Made by a program: the position numbers and the translations under genes. Under the pieces are notes generated by a model. The model was given only the letters and a program-made list of their open reading frames with translations, was not told where the DNA came from and did not search any database. A stretch of 62,814 bases of DNA. Origin: Streptomyces sp. CB03234. Its GTDB lineage: Bacteria; Actinomycetota; Actinomycetes; Streptomycetales; Streptomycetaceae. The first letter of the stretch is position 1. Each line of letters begins with the position of its first letter. Shown here piece by piece: positions 1 to 8,844 of this stretch. The DNA lies in assembly GCF_001905885.1 (NCBI RefSeq), contig NZ_LIYH01000002.1, forward strand, positions 1,310,918 to 1,373,731, in the 5' to 3' direction.

Positions 1-466
1 GGCCGTCGCCTTCGGCGCCCTGCTCAGCGAGGGCATCGGCGACACGATCCGCGTCTCCCTCTCGGCGCCCCCGGCCGAGGAGGTCAAGGTCGGCATCCAG
101 ATCCTGGAGTCCCTCAACCTCCGCCGGCGCCGCCTGGAGATCGTCTCCTGCCCCTCCTGCGGCCGCGCCCAGGTCGACGTCTACAAGCTGGCCGATCAGG
201 TCAGCGCGGGCCTCGACGGCCTGGAGGTCCCGCTGCGCGTCGCGGTCATGGGCTGCGTCGTCAACGGGCCCGGCGAGGCCCGCGAGGCGGACCTGGGCGT
301 CGCCTCCGGCAACGGCAAGGGGCAGATCTTCGTCAAGGGCGAGATCATCAAGACCGTGCCCGAATCCAAGATCGTGGAGACCCTCATCGAAGAGGCGATG
401 AAGATCGCCGAGCAGATGGAGAAGGACGGCGTCATGTCCGGCGAACCGGAAGTCTCCGTGAGCTGA
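1..466 (+). CDS. ispG: 4-hydroxy-3-methylbut-2-enyl diphosphate synthase, 3' part
   Basis: C-terminal part of IspG (GcpE), the [4Fe-4S] enzyme that reductively converts MEcPP to HMBPP in the MEP isoprenoid pathway. The window opens inside the gene; the reading frame runs from base 2 to the TGA at 464-466. The cluster-binding signature is visible: a CPSC pair, then [10 protein letters not shown], giving the third Cys and the conserved Glu. The ending [10 protein letters not shown] is typical of actinobacterial IspG. The 5' portion is outside the window, so start and regulation cannot be seen. No strong terminator follows; the next 850 bases are repeat-rich non-coding DNA. Confidence 0.95.
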   Translation, partial: AVAFGALLSEGIGDTIRVSLSAPPAEEVKVGIQILESLNLRRRRLEIVSCPSCGRAQVDVYKLADQVSAGLDGLEVPLRVAVMGCVVNGPGEAREADLGVASGNGKGQIFVKGEIIKTVPESKIVETLIEEAMKIAEQMEKDGVMSGEPEVSVS

Positions 467-539
467 CCCCGCGCTCCCCGCGCCCCGGCTGCCGCCTCGG
501 CCCCGGGGCGCGCGCCGTTCCGCCCCCGACCCCGCCGGG

Positions 540-1060
540 CCCGTGCCCACCATCCCCGATCCGCAGTCGGCCTCCGGCCGGGGGGGCCGTGCTCACCACC
601 CCCCATCCGCAGCCAGCGTCCGACCCCGCCGGGCCCGTGCACACCACCCCCCATCCGCAGTCGGCGTCCGGCCGGGGTGGGGCCGTGCAGGGTCGCCCCC
701 GCAGAGGTTGGCGGCTCCGAAAGGGCTCCCTTGCGAGCGACCCGAGGCCGCCGGCCTCGAGGAGGTGAGCCCGGAGGGGCCCCGCCCCCACGCACCGGGG
801 GTAGCCGCCGCTCGGGCACCGCGCCGGGGGGAACCGAAAAAGGGCGCCGCCCCGGTTCCGTTGTGCCCACCCGTTCCTCCCCCCTAGGACTTCGTCCTGG
901 GGGGACCCCCAGCGGAACGACTGCCCACAACGGGCGGGGTGGGCGAGCCCCCGAGCGACTGCCCACAGCGGGGTGCCGACCCGGACTGAAGGACCACAAC
1001 GGGGGCTGGCGCTCCGGAGGCGAGGGCCCGCAACGGGTGTACGCCCCTGAATGACTGCCC
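540..1060 (-). repeat. Dispersed modular intergenic repeat, copy A, with short tandem repeats
   Basis: This is most of the 467-1314 gap, where I see no credible gene. It begins with three tandem units of about 47 bp (the ATCCGCAG word recurs at 559, 605 and 653). Next come a conserved block around CGCAGAGGTTGGCGG, a block around GCCTCGAGGAGGTGAGCC, and a hairpin at about 879-905 (TAGGAC, loop ttc, GTCCT, flanked by C and G runs). It ends with degenerate copies of a unit containing CGACTGCCCACAACGGG. The same blocks recur in opposite orientation at 4834-5106 and 20294-20860. Bases 1061-1314 continue as degenerate GC-rich repeat, with the promoter region of the next gene at the right edge. Confidence 0.75.
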
Positions 1061-1314
1061 ACGACGAGGGTGGGCGCCCCGAGCGATTGCCGACAACGGG
1101 GGCGGGCGCCCCCGGGCAAGGGGCCGCAACCGGGGCGGCCGTCCGGGGGTGCGGGGCCGCAACGAGCCCGGGGGCACGCCCCCGCCCCGGAGGGACGCCC
1201 CCGCCCCGGGGGGCACGCCCCCGCGCAGGGGCCGCGCACCCGCGTCCTGCCGCTTCACCCGCACCGGCAGGTACAGTGCCAGGACCCGTATGGAACGCAT
1301 GGTGAGGCCCCCTC

Positions 1315-2160
1315 GTGTTGACGCAGACCACCACCCGGGTCCTCGAGCCCAGCGACCTCGGCGCCGCGCTCGCCGTCCTCGAGAGCGAGCCTGTCGCCAA
1401 CGCGTTCGTCACCTCCCGCGTGCAGGTCGCCGGGCTGGACCCCTGGCGCCTCGGCGGCGAGATGTGGGGCTGGTACGCGGACGGGCGGCTGCGCTCGCTC
1501 TGCTACTCCGGCGCCAACCTCGTCCCCATCTGCGCCACGCCCGAAGCCGTCCGCGCCTTCGCCGACCGCGCCCGCCGGGCCGGCCGCCGCTGCTCGTCGA
1601 TCGTCGGCCCCGCCGAGCCCACCGCCCAGCTGTGGCGGCTCCTCGAACCGGGCTGGGGCCCCGCCCGGGACGTCCGCGCGCACCAGCCGCTGATGGTCAC
1701 CGACCGGCCGTCCCCGGACGTGGCGCCCGACCCGTACGTCCGCCGCATCCGCAAGGACGAGATGGACGTGATCATGCCGGCGTGCGTGGCCATGTTCACC
1801 GAGGAGGTCGGCATCTCGCCCATGGCGGGCGACGGCGGCCTGCTCTACCAGGCCCGCGTCGCCGAGCTCGTCGGCGCGGGCCGCTCCTTCGCCCGCATCG
1901 AGGACGGCAAGGTCGTCTTCAAGGCCGAGATCGGCGCCGCCACCCCCCAGGCGTGCCAGATCCAGGGCGTCTGGGTCGCCCCCGAGTACCGGGGCCGGGG
2001 CCTGTCCGAGACCGGCATGGCCGCCGTCCTGCGCTACGCCCTCGCCGACGTCGCGCCGGTCGTCTCGCTGTACGTCAACGACTACAACCTCCCCGCCAGG
2101 GCCGCGTACCGCCGTGTCGGATTCCAGGAGGTCGGCGCCTTTATGAGCGTGCTCTTCTGA
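1315..2160 (+). CDS. GNAT-family N-acetyltransferase with N-terminal DUF4081-like domain
   Basis: 281 aa from a GTG start. The N-terminal half (EPVANAFVTSRV...) resembles the DUF4081 domain found in actinobacterial GNAT proteins. The C-terminal half is a GNAT fold whose acetyl-CoA loop is seen as APEYRGRGLSETGM, about residues 223-236. It should transfer an acetyl group from acetyl-CoA to an amine; the substrate is unknown. A gene of this type between ispG and proS is characteristic of Streptomyces. The ribosome-binding site is weak, so the start could shift slightly. Codon use matches the core genome. Confidence 0.85.
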   Translation: MLTQTTTRVLEPSDLGAALAVLESEPVANAFVTSRVQVAGLDPWRLGGEMWGWYADGRLRSLCYSGANLVPICATPEAVRAFADRARRAGRRCSSIVGPAEPTAQLWRLLEPGWGPARDVRAHQPLMVTDRPSPDVAPDPYVRRIRKDEMDVIMPACVAMFTEEVGISPMAGDGGLLYQARVAELVGAGRSFARIEDGKVVFKAEIGAATPQACQIQGVWVAPEYRGRGLSETGMAAVLRYALADVAPVVSLYVNDYNLPARAAYRRVGFQEVGAFMSVLF

Positions 2161-2183
2161 GGCGCGTGAGGCACTTGTAAGGT
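2155..2183 (+). promoter_or_regulatory. Candidate promoter for a leaderless GNAT mRNA
   Basis: TTCTGA (2155-2160), a 17-base spacer, then TAAGGT (2178-2183). The -10 ends only 8 bases before the ATG at 2192, so transcription should begin at or next to the start codon and give a leaderless mRNA. This would explain the absence of a ribosome-binding site. The -35 is a weak match. Confidence 0.45.
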
Positions 2184-2191
2184 TCGGTCGC

Positions 2192-2731
2192 ATGGATGAC
2201 GTCGTGGTCCGCCCCGTCGACCTCGCCGCGCGCGTGGACGACGCCCTCGCCGTGCAGGCCCTCGCCTTCGGGCTGACCGAGGACGAGGTCGCCGTACGTC
2301 GCCACATCGTCCTGCGCCACCTGCTCAGCCCGGGCGCGTGCGCCTACGGCGCGACCACACCGACCGGGCGGCTCGTCGGCTTCGTGTACGGGATGCCCAA
2401 CGACCGTACGCACTGGTGGTCCACGGTCGTCCAGCCCTACCTCGTCCGCGAGGGCAACGACGCCTGGCTCGACGACTCCTTCGTCATCACCGAGCTCCAC
2501 GTCCACCCCGCCTTCCAGGGCCGGGGCATCGGGCGTGAGCTGATCACCACCATCACGGACGCCGCCGAGCAGCCACGCTCGATCCTCTCGGCCATCGACG
2601 TCGAGAACCCGGCCCGGTTCCTCTACCGCGCCCTCGGCTACCGGGACCTGGCGCGCCGGGTCCACTTCCCCAGTGCCACGAAGCCGTACGCGGTGATGGG
2701 CGCGCCGCTGCCGCTGCCGCGGCCGAACTGA
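2192..2731 (+). CDS. GNAT-family N-acetyltransferase
   Basis: 179 aa, ATG start with no upstream Shine-Dalgarno sequence. The acetyl-CoA binding motif is visible in [16 protein letters not shown], about residues 101-116, followed by the [12 protein letters not shown] segment common in GNAT C-termini. It is cytoplasmic with unknown acceptor. It follows another GNAT gene by 31 bases but appears to have its own promoter (2155-2183). The family call is secure; a specific function cannot be given. Confidence 0.85.
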   Translation: MDDVVVRPVDLAARVDDALAVQALAFGLTEDEVAVRRHIVLRHLLSPGACAYGATTPTGRLVGFVYGMPNDRTHWWSTVVQPYLVREGNDAWLDDSFVITELHVHPAFQGRGIGRELITTITDAAEQPRSILSAIDVENPARFLYRALGYRDLARRVHFPSATKPYAVMGAPLPLPRPN

Positions 2732-2732
2732 T

Positions 2733-2762
2733 TTCCTTCGGCAGCCGCCCCGGAGCTAACCT
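2733..2762 (+). promoter_or_regulatory. Possible proS promoter
   Basis: TTCCTT (2733-2738), an 18-base spacer and TAACCT (2757-2762), located 38 bases before the proS ATG. The matches are only moderate. This gap separates proS from the GNAT genes, so a promoter is expected here. Confidence 0.3.
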
Positions 2763-2799
2763 CCTAGCCATCACACTTTTCACCGCAGGAGAGTTCCCC

Positions 2800-4494
2800 A
2801 TGGCCCAGGTCCAGCGCATGTCCCGGTTGATGGTCAAGACACTGCGCGACGACCCGGCGGACGCCGAGACGCTCAGCCACAAGCTGCTCGTCCGCGCCGG
2901 TTACGTACGCCGCAACGCCGCGGGCATCTGGTCCTGGCTGCCGCTGGGCATGAAGGTCCTGGAGAACGTCTCGCGCGTGGTGCGCGAGGAGATGGACGCG
3001 ATCGGCGCGCAGGAGGTCCTGCTGCCCGCGCTGCTGCCCAAGGAGCCGTACGAGGCGACGGGCCGCTGGGAGGAGTACGGCGCCGAGCTGTTCCGCCTCA
3101 AGGACCGCAAGGGCGGCGACTACCTGCTCGGCCCCACCCACGAGGAGATCTTCACCCAGCTGGTCAAGGACCAGTGCACGTCCTACAAGGACCTGCCGGT
3201 GATCCTCTACCAGATCCAGACGAAGTACCGCGACGAGGCGCGTCCCCGTTCCGGCATCCTGCGCGGCCGCGAGTTCCAGATGAAGGACTCGTACTCCTTC
3301 GACACCACGGACGAGGGCCTGGCCGAGTCGTACGCGCTGCACCGCCAGGCGTACATCAACATCTTCGACCGGCTCGGCCTCCGCCACAAGATCGTCTCCG
3401 CTGTCTCGGGCGCCATGGGCGGCTCGGCGTCGGAGGAGTTCCTGGCCCCGGCCGCCGCGGGCGAGGACACCTTCGTCTCCTGCTCCAACTGCGACTACGC
3501 CGCCAACACCGAGGCCGTCACGTTCAGGCAGCAGCCGGAGGACCCCACCGCGCACGGCCCGGTCGAGGAGCTGGACACCCCCGACACGCCGACCATCGAG
3601 ACGCTCGCCGCGCACCTGGACGTCCCGGCGTCCCGCACGCTGAAGAACCTCCTGGTCAAGGTCGACGGCGAGATCGTCGCCGTCGGCGTGCCGGGCGACC
3701 GCGAGGTCGACATGGGCAAGCTGGAGGACCACCTGGCTCCGGCCACCGTCGAGCTGGTCACCGCCGAGGACTTCGAGGGCCGCGACGACCTCGTACGCGG
3801 CTACGTCGGCCCGCAGGGGCTGGACAAGGTCCGTTACATCGCCGACCCGCGCGTCTCGCCCGGCACGGCCTGGATCACCGGCGCCAACAAGCCCGACACG
3901 CACGCGAAGAACGTCGTCGCCGGCCGTGACTTCGAGGTCGACCAGTACCTGGACGTCGTCGTGGTGGAGGAGGGCGACCCCTGCCCGAACTGCGGCAGCG
4001 ACCTCGAGATCGGCCGCGCCATCGAGATCGGCCACATCTTCCAGCTCGGCCGCAAGTACGCCGACGCCTTCCAGCTCGACGTCCTCGGCCAGAACGGCAA
4101 GCCCGTACGCGTCACCATGGGCTCGTACGGCATCGGCGTCTCCCGCGCGGTCGCGGCCCTGGCCGAGCAGCACGCGGACGAGCAGGGCCTGTGCTGGCCC
4201 CGCGAGATCGCCCCGGCGGACGTCCACGTCGTCGCGGCCGGCAAGGCGCTCCAGACGGAGCTCGCGCTCGACGTCGCCGGCAAGCTCGGCGAGGCGGGCC
4301 TCCGCGTCCTGGTCGACGACCGCGCCGGCGTCTCGCCGGGCGTCAAGTTCACCGACGCCGAACTCATTGGCGTCCCCAAGATCCTCGTCGCCGGCCGCCG
4401 CTCCGCCGAGGGCGTCGTGGAGCTGAAGGACCGCCGCACCGGCGAGCGCGAGGAGCTCACGGTCGACGAGGCGATCGCCCGCCTCAGCGCCTGA
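2800..4494 (+). CDS. proS: Prolyl-tRNA synthetase (bacterial type)
   Basis: 564 aa class II aminoacyl-tRNA synthetase that charges tRNA-Pro. The ATG start follows a good Shine-Dalgarno sequence (GCAGGAGAG). The N-terminal catalytic core carries motif 1 ([14 protein letters not shown]) and motif 2 ([11 protein letters not shown], about residues 158-168). It is followed by a YbaK-like insertion domain, about 230-390 ([16 protein letters not shown]), which in the bacterial type edits Ala-tRNA-Pro. Motif 3 is GSYGIGVSR, about residues 441-449, and then comes the anticodon-binding domain. Length is normal for the bacterial-type enzyme. It is monocistronic by appearance; a repeat-filled gap follows. 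Confidence 0.98.
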   Translation: MAQVQRMSRLMVKTLRDDPADAETLSHKLLVRAGYVRRNAAGIWSWLPLGMKVLENVSRVVREEMDAIGAQEVLLPALLPKEPYEATGRWEEYGAELFRLKDRKGGDYLLGPTHEEIFTQLVKDQCTSYKDLPVILYQIQTKYRDEARPRSGILRGREFQMKDSYSFDTTDEGLAESYALHRQAYINIFDRLGLRHKIVSAVSGAMGGSASEEFLAPAAAGEDTFVSCSNCDYAANTEAVTFRQQPEDPTAHGPVEELDTPDTPTIETLAAHLDVPASRTLKNLLVKVDGEIVAVGVPGDREVDMGKLEDHLAPATVELVTAEDFEGRDDLVRGYVGPQGLDKVRYIADPRVSPGTAWITGANKPDTHAKNVVAGRDFEVDQYLDVVVVEEGDPCPNCGSDLEIGRAIEIGHIFQLGRKYADAFQLDVLGQNGKPVRVTMGSYGIGVSRAVAALAEQHADEQGLCWPREIAPADVHVVAAGKALQTELALDVAGKLGEAGLRVLVDDRAGVSPGVKFTDAELIGVPKILVAGRRSAEGVVELKDRRTGEREELTVDEAIARLSA

Positions 4495-4538
4495 CGCCCC
4501 CGGGGCCCGGCCCCCGGGTCGGGCCTGCCCCCCGGGGC

Positions 4539-4650
4539 GCCGGGTGGCACCCGGCCTGGATCTGCACCCGGTGCCGGGTGACATCCGGCCCTGATCTGCA
4601 CCCGGTGCCGGGTGACATCCGGCCCTGATCTGCACCCGGTGCCGGGTGAC
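4539..4650. repeat. 34-bp tandem repeat (three units plus 10 bp)
   Basis: Three direct units of 34 bp at 4539-4572, 4573-4606 and 4607-4640, plus the first 10 bp of a fourth. Units two and three are identical and unit one differs at a few bases. Each unit contains GCCGGGTGACATCCGGCC, which can itself fold. It lies just after proS; no coding role was seen. Confidence 0.9.
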
Positions 4651-4833
4651 GGAGGCTCCGGCCTCCACCTCAGGCCAGGCCCCCTGGTCGGGCCCCCTCC
4701 CCGGGCGTGGCCGCTCGTTGGACTCGCCCCCCGGCTCGGCCCTGGGCGGCCCTGGCCTCCGTGGACTTTGCCCCACGGTCGGGCCTGCCGCCGACCCCGC
4801 TGTGGACAGTAGTCCCGCCGGGCGAGCTCCCCC

Positions 4834-5106
4834 CGTTGTGGGCAGTCGTCCCGCTGGGGGTCCCCCAGGACGAAGTCCTAGGTGGAGGGACGGGTGGGCA
4901 CAACGGGACGGGGGTCTCTCGTTCACCCCCGGCGCGGTGCCGCTTGCGGGGCGGCCACCGCCGGGGCGCGTGGGGCGGGGCCCCTCCGGGCTCACCTCCT
5001 CGAGGCCGGCGGCCTTGGGTTCTCCAGGTTGGGAGCCCGACTGTCGCCGCCAACCTCTGCGGGGGCGACCCTGCACGGCCCCGCCCCGGCCGGACGCCGA
5101 CTGCGG
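4834..5106 (+). repeat. Dispersed modular intergenic repeat, copy B
   Basis: The same blocks as copy A in the opposite orientation. One GTTGTGGGCAGTCGTCCCGC unit is followed by a hairpin at about 4862-4883 (AGGAC, loop gaa, GTCCT) and the word ACGGGTGGGCACAACGGGAC. Then comes a block with CTCACCTCCTCGAGGCCGG, and finally the block CCAACCTCTGCGGGGGCGAC running to GCCGACTGCGGG. It fills most of the 4495-5136 gap between proS and the slipin gene; no gene is supported there. Confidence 0.8.
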
Positions 5107-5136
5107 GACGGTGGGTGGGGCGGGGCGCGCGCGACG

Positions 5137-6078
5137 TCAGATGCAGCCCGCCGTGCCGGCGTCGTCGTCCCGTACGTGGGGTGCCGGCGCCGGTTCGTGG
5201 ACTGGTGGCTCGGGGACCGGCTGCGACGCGCGGAACGTGTCGAGCGGGTCGTGCAGGTGCGGGTCGTGGACGTGCAACTGCTGCTGCGGGGCCCACTGCT
5301 GTCCCATCGAGGGCGGGTTCTGCCCGGCCCGCTCCAGGAAGCGCAGCAGCTCCACCGGGAACGGCAGCACCAGCGTCGAGTTCTTCTCGGCGGCGACGGC
5401 CACGATGGTCTGCAGCAGCCGCAGCTGCAGGGCGGAGGGCGTCTCCGACATCACTCCCGCCGCCTCCGCCAGCTTCTTCGACGCCTGCAGCTCCGCGTCC
5501 GCGTTGATGACCCGGGCCCGCCGCTCGCGGTCGGCCTCGGCCTGGCGGGCCATGGAGCGCTTCATCGTCTCCGGCAGCGAGACGTCCTTGATCTCGACCC
5601 GGTCGATGGTCACACCCCACTCGACGGCCGGGTTGTCGATCATCAGCTCCAGCCCCTGGTTGAGCTTCTCCCGGTTGGAGAGCAGGTCGTCCAGGTCGCT
5701 CTTGCCGATGATCGACCGCAGCGAGGTCTGCGCGATCTGCGAGACCGCGAACCGGTAGTCCTCGACCCGGATGATCGCGGCGGCCGCGTCCACGACCTTG
5801 AAGTACACGACCGCGTCCACCCGGACCGTGACGTTGTCGCGGGTGATGCCCTCCTGGGCGGGCACCGGCATGGTCACGATCTGCATGTTGACCTTGTGCA
5901 GCCGGTCGATGAACGGGACCACGAGCGTGAAGCCCGGCGCCCGGATGCCCTGCCGGAGCCGGCCGAACCGGAGGACGACGCCCCTCTCGTACTGCTTGAT
6001 GACCCTGGCGGCGGCTGACAGGTACAGCGCGCCTGCGGAGCCCGTCGCCGCGGCCGCCGTGAGCAGTTCCTCGACCAT
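5137..6078 (-). CDS. SPFH/Band 7 (slipin-type) membrane protein
   Basis: 313 aa. A short N-terminal hydrophobic segment (about residues 4-22) anchors an SPFH domain, recognised by VVLRFGRLRQGIRAPGFTLV, VNMQIVTMPVPAQ and TVRVDAVVYFKV. A helical region rich in Ala/Glu/Arg (MKRSMARQAEADRERR) follows, then a His/Pro-rich tail. Slipins oligomerise on the membrane and scaffold lipid-raft-like domains, sometimes controlling a partner protease; no NfeD protease partner is adjacent. The ATG follows AGGGGG. It is leftward and separated from the upstream APH-like gene by 81 bases. Confidence 0.88.
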   Translation of the reverse strand: MVEELLTAAAATGSAGALYLSAAARVIKQYERGVVLRFGRLRQGIRAPGFTLVVPFIDRLHKVNMQIVTMPVPAQEGITRDNVTVRVDAVVYFKVVDAAAAIIRVEDYRFAVSQIAQTSLRSIIGKSDLDDLLSNREKLNQGLELMIDNPAVEWGVTIDRVEIKDVSLPETMKRSMARQAEADRERRARVINADAELQASKKLAEAAGVMSETPSALQLRLLQTIVAVAAEKNSTLVLPFPVELLRFLERAGQNPPSMGQQWAPQQQLHVHDPHLHDPLDTFRASQPVPEPPVHEPAPAPHVRDDDAGTAGCI

Positions 6079-6159
6079 GACAACCCCCTGCCATAGGAGC
6101 CGGGTGGGTTACGGGTGCGTTATGCCCAATATCGCACCTGTGGGGCCGTCTGGGGAGTT

Positions 6160-7053
6160 CTAGAGCCAGCTCGCGAATTCCAGCAGCAGCTCGCCGTCCT
6201 GCCGCCGTCCTGCCGCCAGGGCCCGCGCCCCCGACTCCACGGCCCGGAACAGGGTCCAGCCGCGCAGCCGCTCACGGTCCACGTCGAGGGAGTCGGCCAG
6301 CTTGTTCACCCGGCGGCGCCCGGACGTCGGGCCGGAGGCGGCCGCGACCAGGTCCTCGACCCGGTCGCGGACCAGCCGGGCCAGGTCGTACGCGCGTTCG
6401 CCCACCAGCGGGTCCGGACCGACCGCCAGCCAGGGCGCCCGGTCACCGGCCAGCACCTTGCCCTGGCGGAAGTTGCCGTGCAGCAGCAGCTCCTCGGGAG
6501 CGTCCGCGACCAGCTCGTCCCGCGCGCCGAGCGCCGCCGACACCAGCTCGGCGCTCTCCGTGTCCTTCACCGCCCGCATCGCCTCCGCCTGCCGCGCGGT
6601 CCGCTCGGCGACCGATTCGAAGCCGTGGCCCTCCGGCGGGGCCACCCACAGGCGCCGCACCGTGCCGGCGGCCTCCAGCAGCGCCTTGGCCTCCGGCAGG
6701 GAGCGCAGGCTCACCTCCGGGTGCAGCCGCTCCAGCAGCAGGTCCGGCCCGGCGGTGTCCAGCGCCCGCACCGCGCCCCAGCCGTCCCAGTGGGCGAGCG
6801 CCGCCCGCTCCAGGTCCGGCGCGGCGAACGGCGGCACCACCTTCAGCGCGGCCGGGGTGCCGTCCGGCAGCCGTACGAGGACGACGAGGCTGCTGCGGCC
6901 GCCCGGCGCGATCACCCGTTCGACGTCCAGGTGCCGCAGGTCCACCGCCTGCCGGGCGAGCTCCGGAAGCCGGGCGAGCCAGTCGCCCGCGGCCGCGTCG
7001 CCGTACGTCTCGCCGAGAGCCCGCACCAGTCGCTGCGGCGGTTCAAAACCCAT
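6160..7053 (-). CDS. APH(6)/hydroxyurea-kinase-like protein with altered catalytic motif
   Basis: 297 aa with the overall layout of the aminoglycoside/hydroxyurea antibiotic-resistance kinase family: an AALKV lysine at about residue 71, a catalytic-loop position at 192-200, and the family's PLVGERAYDLARLVRDR segment. The catalytic loop reads HGNFRQGKV where an active kinase has HGDxxxxNV, so the catalytic Asp and the metal-binding Asn are both replaced. The usual Asp-Pro-Lys in the metal-binding strand reads VGPDP. I therefore infer a pseudokinase or a strongly diverged enzyme, not a resistance gene. Leftward, 31 bases after the ferritin-like gene. Confidence 0.75.
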   Translation of the reverse strand: MGFEPPQRLVRALGETYGDAAAGDWLARLPELARQAVDLRHLDVERVIAPGGRSSLVVLVRLPDGTPAALKVVPPFAAPDLERAALAHWDGWGAVRALDTAGPDLLLERLHPEVSLRSLPEAKALLEAAGTVRRLWVAPPEGHGFESVAERTARQAEAMRAVKDTESAELVSAALGARDELVADAPEELLLHGNFRQGKVLAGDRAPWLAVGPDPLVGERAYDLARLVRDRVEDLVAAASGPTSGRRRVNKLADSLDVDRERLRGWTLFRAVESGARALAAGRRQDGELLLEFASWL

Positions 7054-7084
7054 GCGTGCGTTGTTCCCTCTCGAAAGCCGGGGC

Positions 7085-7507
7085 TCACAGTCGCTCGGCG
7101 AGCCCAGGAAAGGCTACGCCGCTGCCCCGCCACCGCACGGCCCGCACCGCGGCCTCCCGCAGCGCGCTCGCCGCCTCTCGCCGCAGCGGCCCCTCCGCGG
7201 CGCGTACGAGGTCGGAGTACACGCCCGCGACCCGGTCCTCCAGCTCGGCGGCCAGCCGTACGGCCGCGGCCGCGTCCGGCACCGGGAACGGCAGCGCGTA
7301 CGCGGCGGCGGACGCGGCCGGCTTCCCGCCCAGGTCGCGCACCGTCCGCGCCAGCGCGTCCCGCCGGGCCCGGTGGGCGTCGTACGCGGCGGTCGCCTCC
7401 GCCCGCCGTCCGTCCCCGACGCGGCCGCCGACGACCCCGTACCCGTACACCGCCGCGTGCTCGGCGGCGAGCGCCGCCTGCGCGGCCTCCAGGGCGGCCT
7501 CGCTCAT
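7085..7507 (-). CDS. Ferritin-like (DUF4439-type) protein
   Basis: 140 aa, all helical and Ala-rich. It begins with EAAQAALAAEHAAVYGYGVVGGRVG, a pattern typical of actinobacterial ferritin-like DUF4439 proteins, with YDAHRARRDAL forming the second helix. The start ATG overlaps the stop of the upstream lipoprotein gene by 4 bases (ATGA), so the two are translationally coupled and probably form one complex or pathway. I see no full set of di-iron ligands, so iron binding is uncertain. No signal peptide; the exact role is unknown. Confidence 0.75.
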   Translation of the reverse strand: MSEAALEAAQAALAAEHAAVYGYGVVGGRVGDGRRAEATAAYDAHRARRDALARTVRDLGGKPAASAAAYALPFPVPDAAAAVRLAAELEDRVAGVYSDLVRAAEGPLRREAASALREAAVRAVRWRGSGVAFPGLAERL

Positions 7508-8190
7508 GACGGGATCCCTTCACTGGTCAGCAGGTACGCGTGCGCGGCCCCCGAGGCCGCGACGGACGCCAGCAGCCGGGCGTACTCGGGCGGAGCGGTG
7601 AGGAGGGCGGCGGCGTGCGCGTCGGCCGCCCGCCGCGCCGCCGCGGCCAGCTCGGCGACCGCGACGGTGGGGTCGGCGGGCACGGGCCCGGCGGCCATGA
7701 CGGCCCCGGGCCCCCCGGTACCCGGGGCGCCCGTACGGGCAGGACCGCCCGGCCCGGCGGCCACCCCCGGCGCCGCCGGGCCCGCCGGGGCCCCCGCGCG
7801 GGCCGGGCCCTCCGGGGTCGTCGGCGTGCCCGGGGCGCCCGCGCGGGCTGGGCCGTCCGGGGGTGCCGGGGGCGTCGGGGCGGGCGTGGCGCCCGCCGGG
7901 GCCAGGGCCGTCACGTGGGCCGCGACCGCCGCGCGCAGCGGGGTCAGCCGGGCGGTCAGCGCGGGGTGCGCGGCGAGCACGGCGTCGAACCGGGCCAGCA
8001 GCGCCGCGCTCGTCGCGGCCGAACGGCGCCGCAGCGCCGTCTCCGCGCGGGCCGCGCGTTCGGCCTCCGCCGCGGACGACGACGTACCGCCAAGGCCGCC
8101 GTCCGACGTGCACGCCCCGAGCACACCCGCCGCGGCCACCGTGCCCGTCGCGATGAGCGCACGTCTCCGTGTCGTCCCCGTACGCCCCAC
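7504..8190 (-). CDS. Twin-arginine-type lipoprotein with Gly/Pro-rich linker
   Basis: 228 aa from a GTG start with a strong Shine-Dalgarno sequence (GGAGGGAG). The N-terminus TTRRRALIATGTVAAAGVLGAC has an arginine cluster followed by a lipobox (VLGAC), suggesting a lipoprotein possibly exported by Tat. Two helical, Ala-rich portions (about residues 40-105 and 170-228) are split by a Gly/Pro/Ala-rich linker of about 65 residues with recurring GPARAGAPG. The helical halves look related to the ferritin-like partner encoded immediately downstream (4-base overlap). Function is unknown. Confidence 0.72.
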   Translation of the reverse strand: MGRTGTTRRRALIATGTVAAAGVLGACTSDGGLGGTSSSAAEAERAARAETALRRRSAATSAALLARFDAVLAAHPALTARLTPLRAAVAAHVTALAPAGATPAPTPPAPPDGPARAGAPGTPTTPEGPARAGAPAGPAAPGVAAGPGGPARTGAPGTGGPGAVMAAGPVPADPTVAVAELAAAARRAADAHAAALLTAPPEYARLLASVAASGAAHAYLLTSEGIPS

Positions 8191-8344
8191 GCGTCACTCC
8201 CTCCACCCAAAGCCCAAGATCACCGCAGGCGAGCGTACCCGCGGCTCGCGCGAGGTGGACGGCAACACCCCCCGCGACCGGATACCCTTTGATCTGACAC
8301 GCGACGATCCACACAACAGCACACGCGGCCGAGGAGTCACCCGG

Positions 8345-8842
8345 ATGAGCACCACCCAGAGCGAAAGGCTGCGCGGGCTGCTGGAACCGCTGGTCAGCGA
8401 GAGGGACCTGGACCTCGAGGAGATCGAGGTGTCCCGGGCGGGCCGGCGGCGGATGCTGAGGATCATCGTCGACTCGGACGAGGGCGTGGAACTCGACGCC
8501 TGTGCCGAGCTGAGCTGCGCCATCTCCGACAAGCTCGACGAGACGGACGCGATGGGCGACGAGGAGTACGTCCTCGAAGTCAGCTCGCCGGGCGCCGACC
8601 GCCCGCTGACCGAGCACCGCCACTACGTACGCGCCACCGGCCGCCTCGTGAAGCTCCAGCTGCACGAGGGCGCCGAGCTGGTGGCCCGCATCCTCTCCGT
8701 GGACGACGACGGCCTCGATCTCGAGGTGCCGGGCGTGAAGGGGCGCAAGCCCACCGCCCGCCGCGTGACGTTCGGGGACATCGCGAAGGCGCGCGTGGAG
8801 ATCGAGTTCAACCGCAAGGACAAGAAGGAAGAGGAGGCGTAG
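8345..8842 (+). CDS. rimP: Ribosome maturation factor RimP
   Basis: 165 aa starting at ATG 8345 after GAGGAGTCACCCGG. RimP assists 30S subunit maturation. The two-domain pattern is visible: an N-terminal alpha/beta domain ([20 protein letters not shown]... [12 protein letters not shown]... [14 protein letters not shown]) and a C-terminal SH3-like domain ([14 protein letters not shown]), with an acidic/lysine tail. The same frame stays open far upstream, but homology and the ribosome-binding site fix this start. It heads the conserved rimP-nusA-ylxR-infB operon; the next start is 2 bases after the stop. Confidence 0.95.
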   Translation: MSTTQSERLRGLLEPLVSERDLDLEEIEVSRAGRRRMLRIIVDSDEGVELDACAELSCAISDKLDETDAMGDEEYVLEVSSPGADRPLTEHRHYVRATGRLVKLQLHEGAELVARILSVDDDGLDLEVPGVKGRKPTARRVTFGDIAKARVEIEFNRKDKKEEEA

Positions 8843-8844
8843 CC

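Noticed and set aside
196..1300. Long open frames on both strands in the 467-1314 gap
   Set aside because: They are repeat-encoded Pro/Arg/Gly-rich frames with no domain and no ribosome-binding site; the same DNA recurs in both orientations elsewhere, so coding constraint is absent.
6160..7053. Active aminoglycoside resistance phosphotransferase
   Set aside because: The catalytic Asp, the metal-binding Asn and the DPK motif are all replaced.
6302..8344. An 846-aa plus-strand protein with RimP at its end
   Set aside because: Only the last 165 residues are real RimP; the rest is antisense to three leftward genes with good starts and family features.
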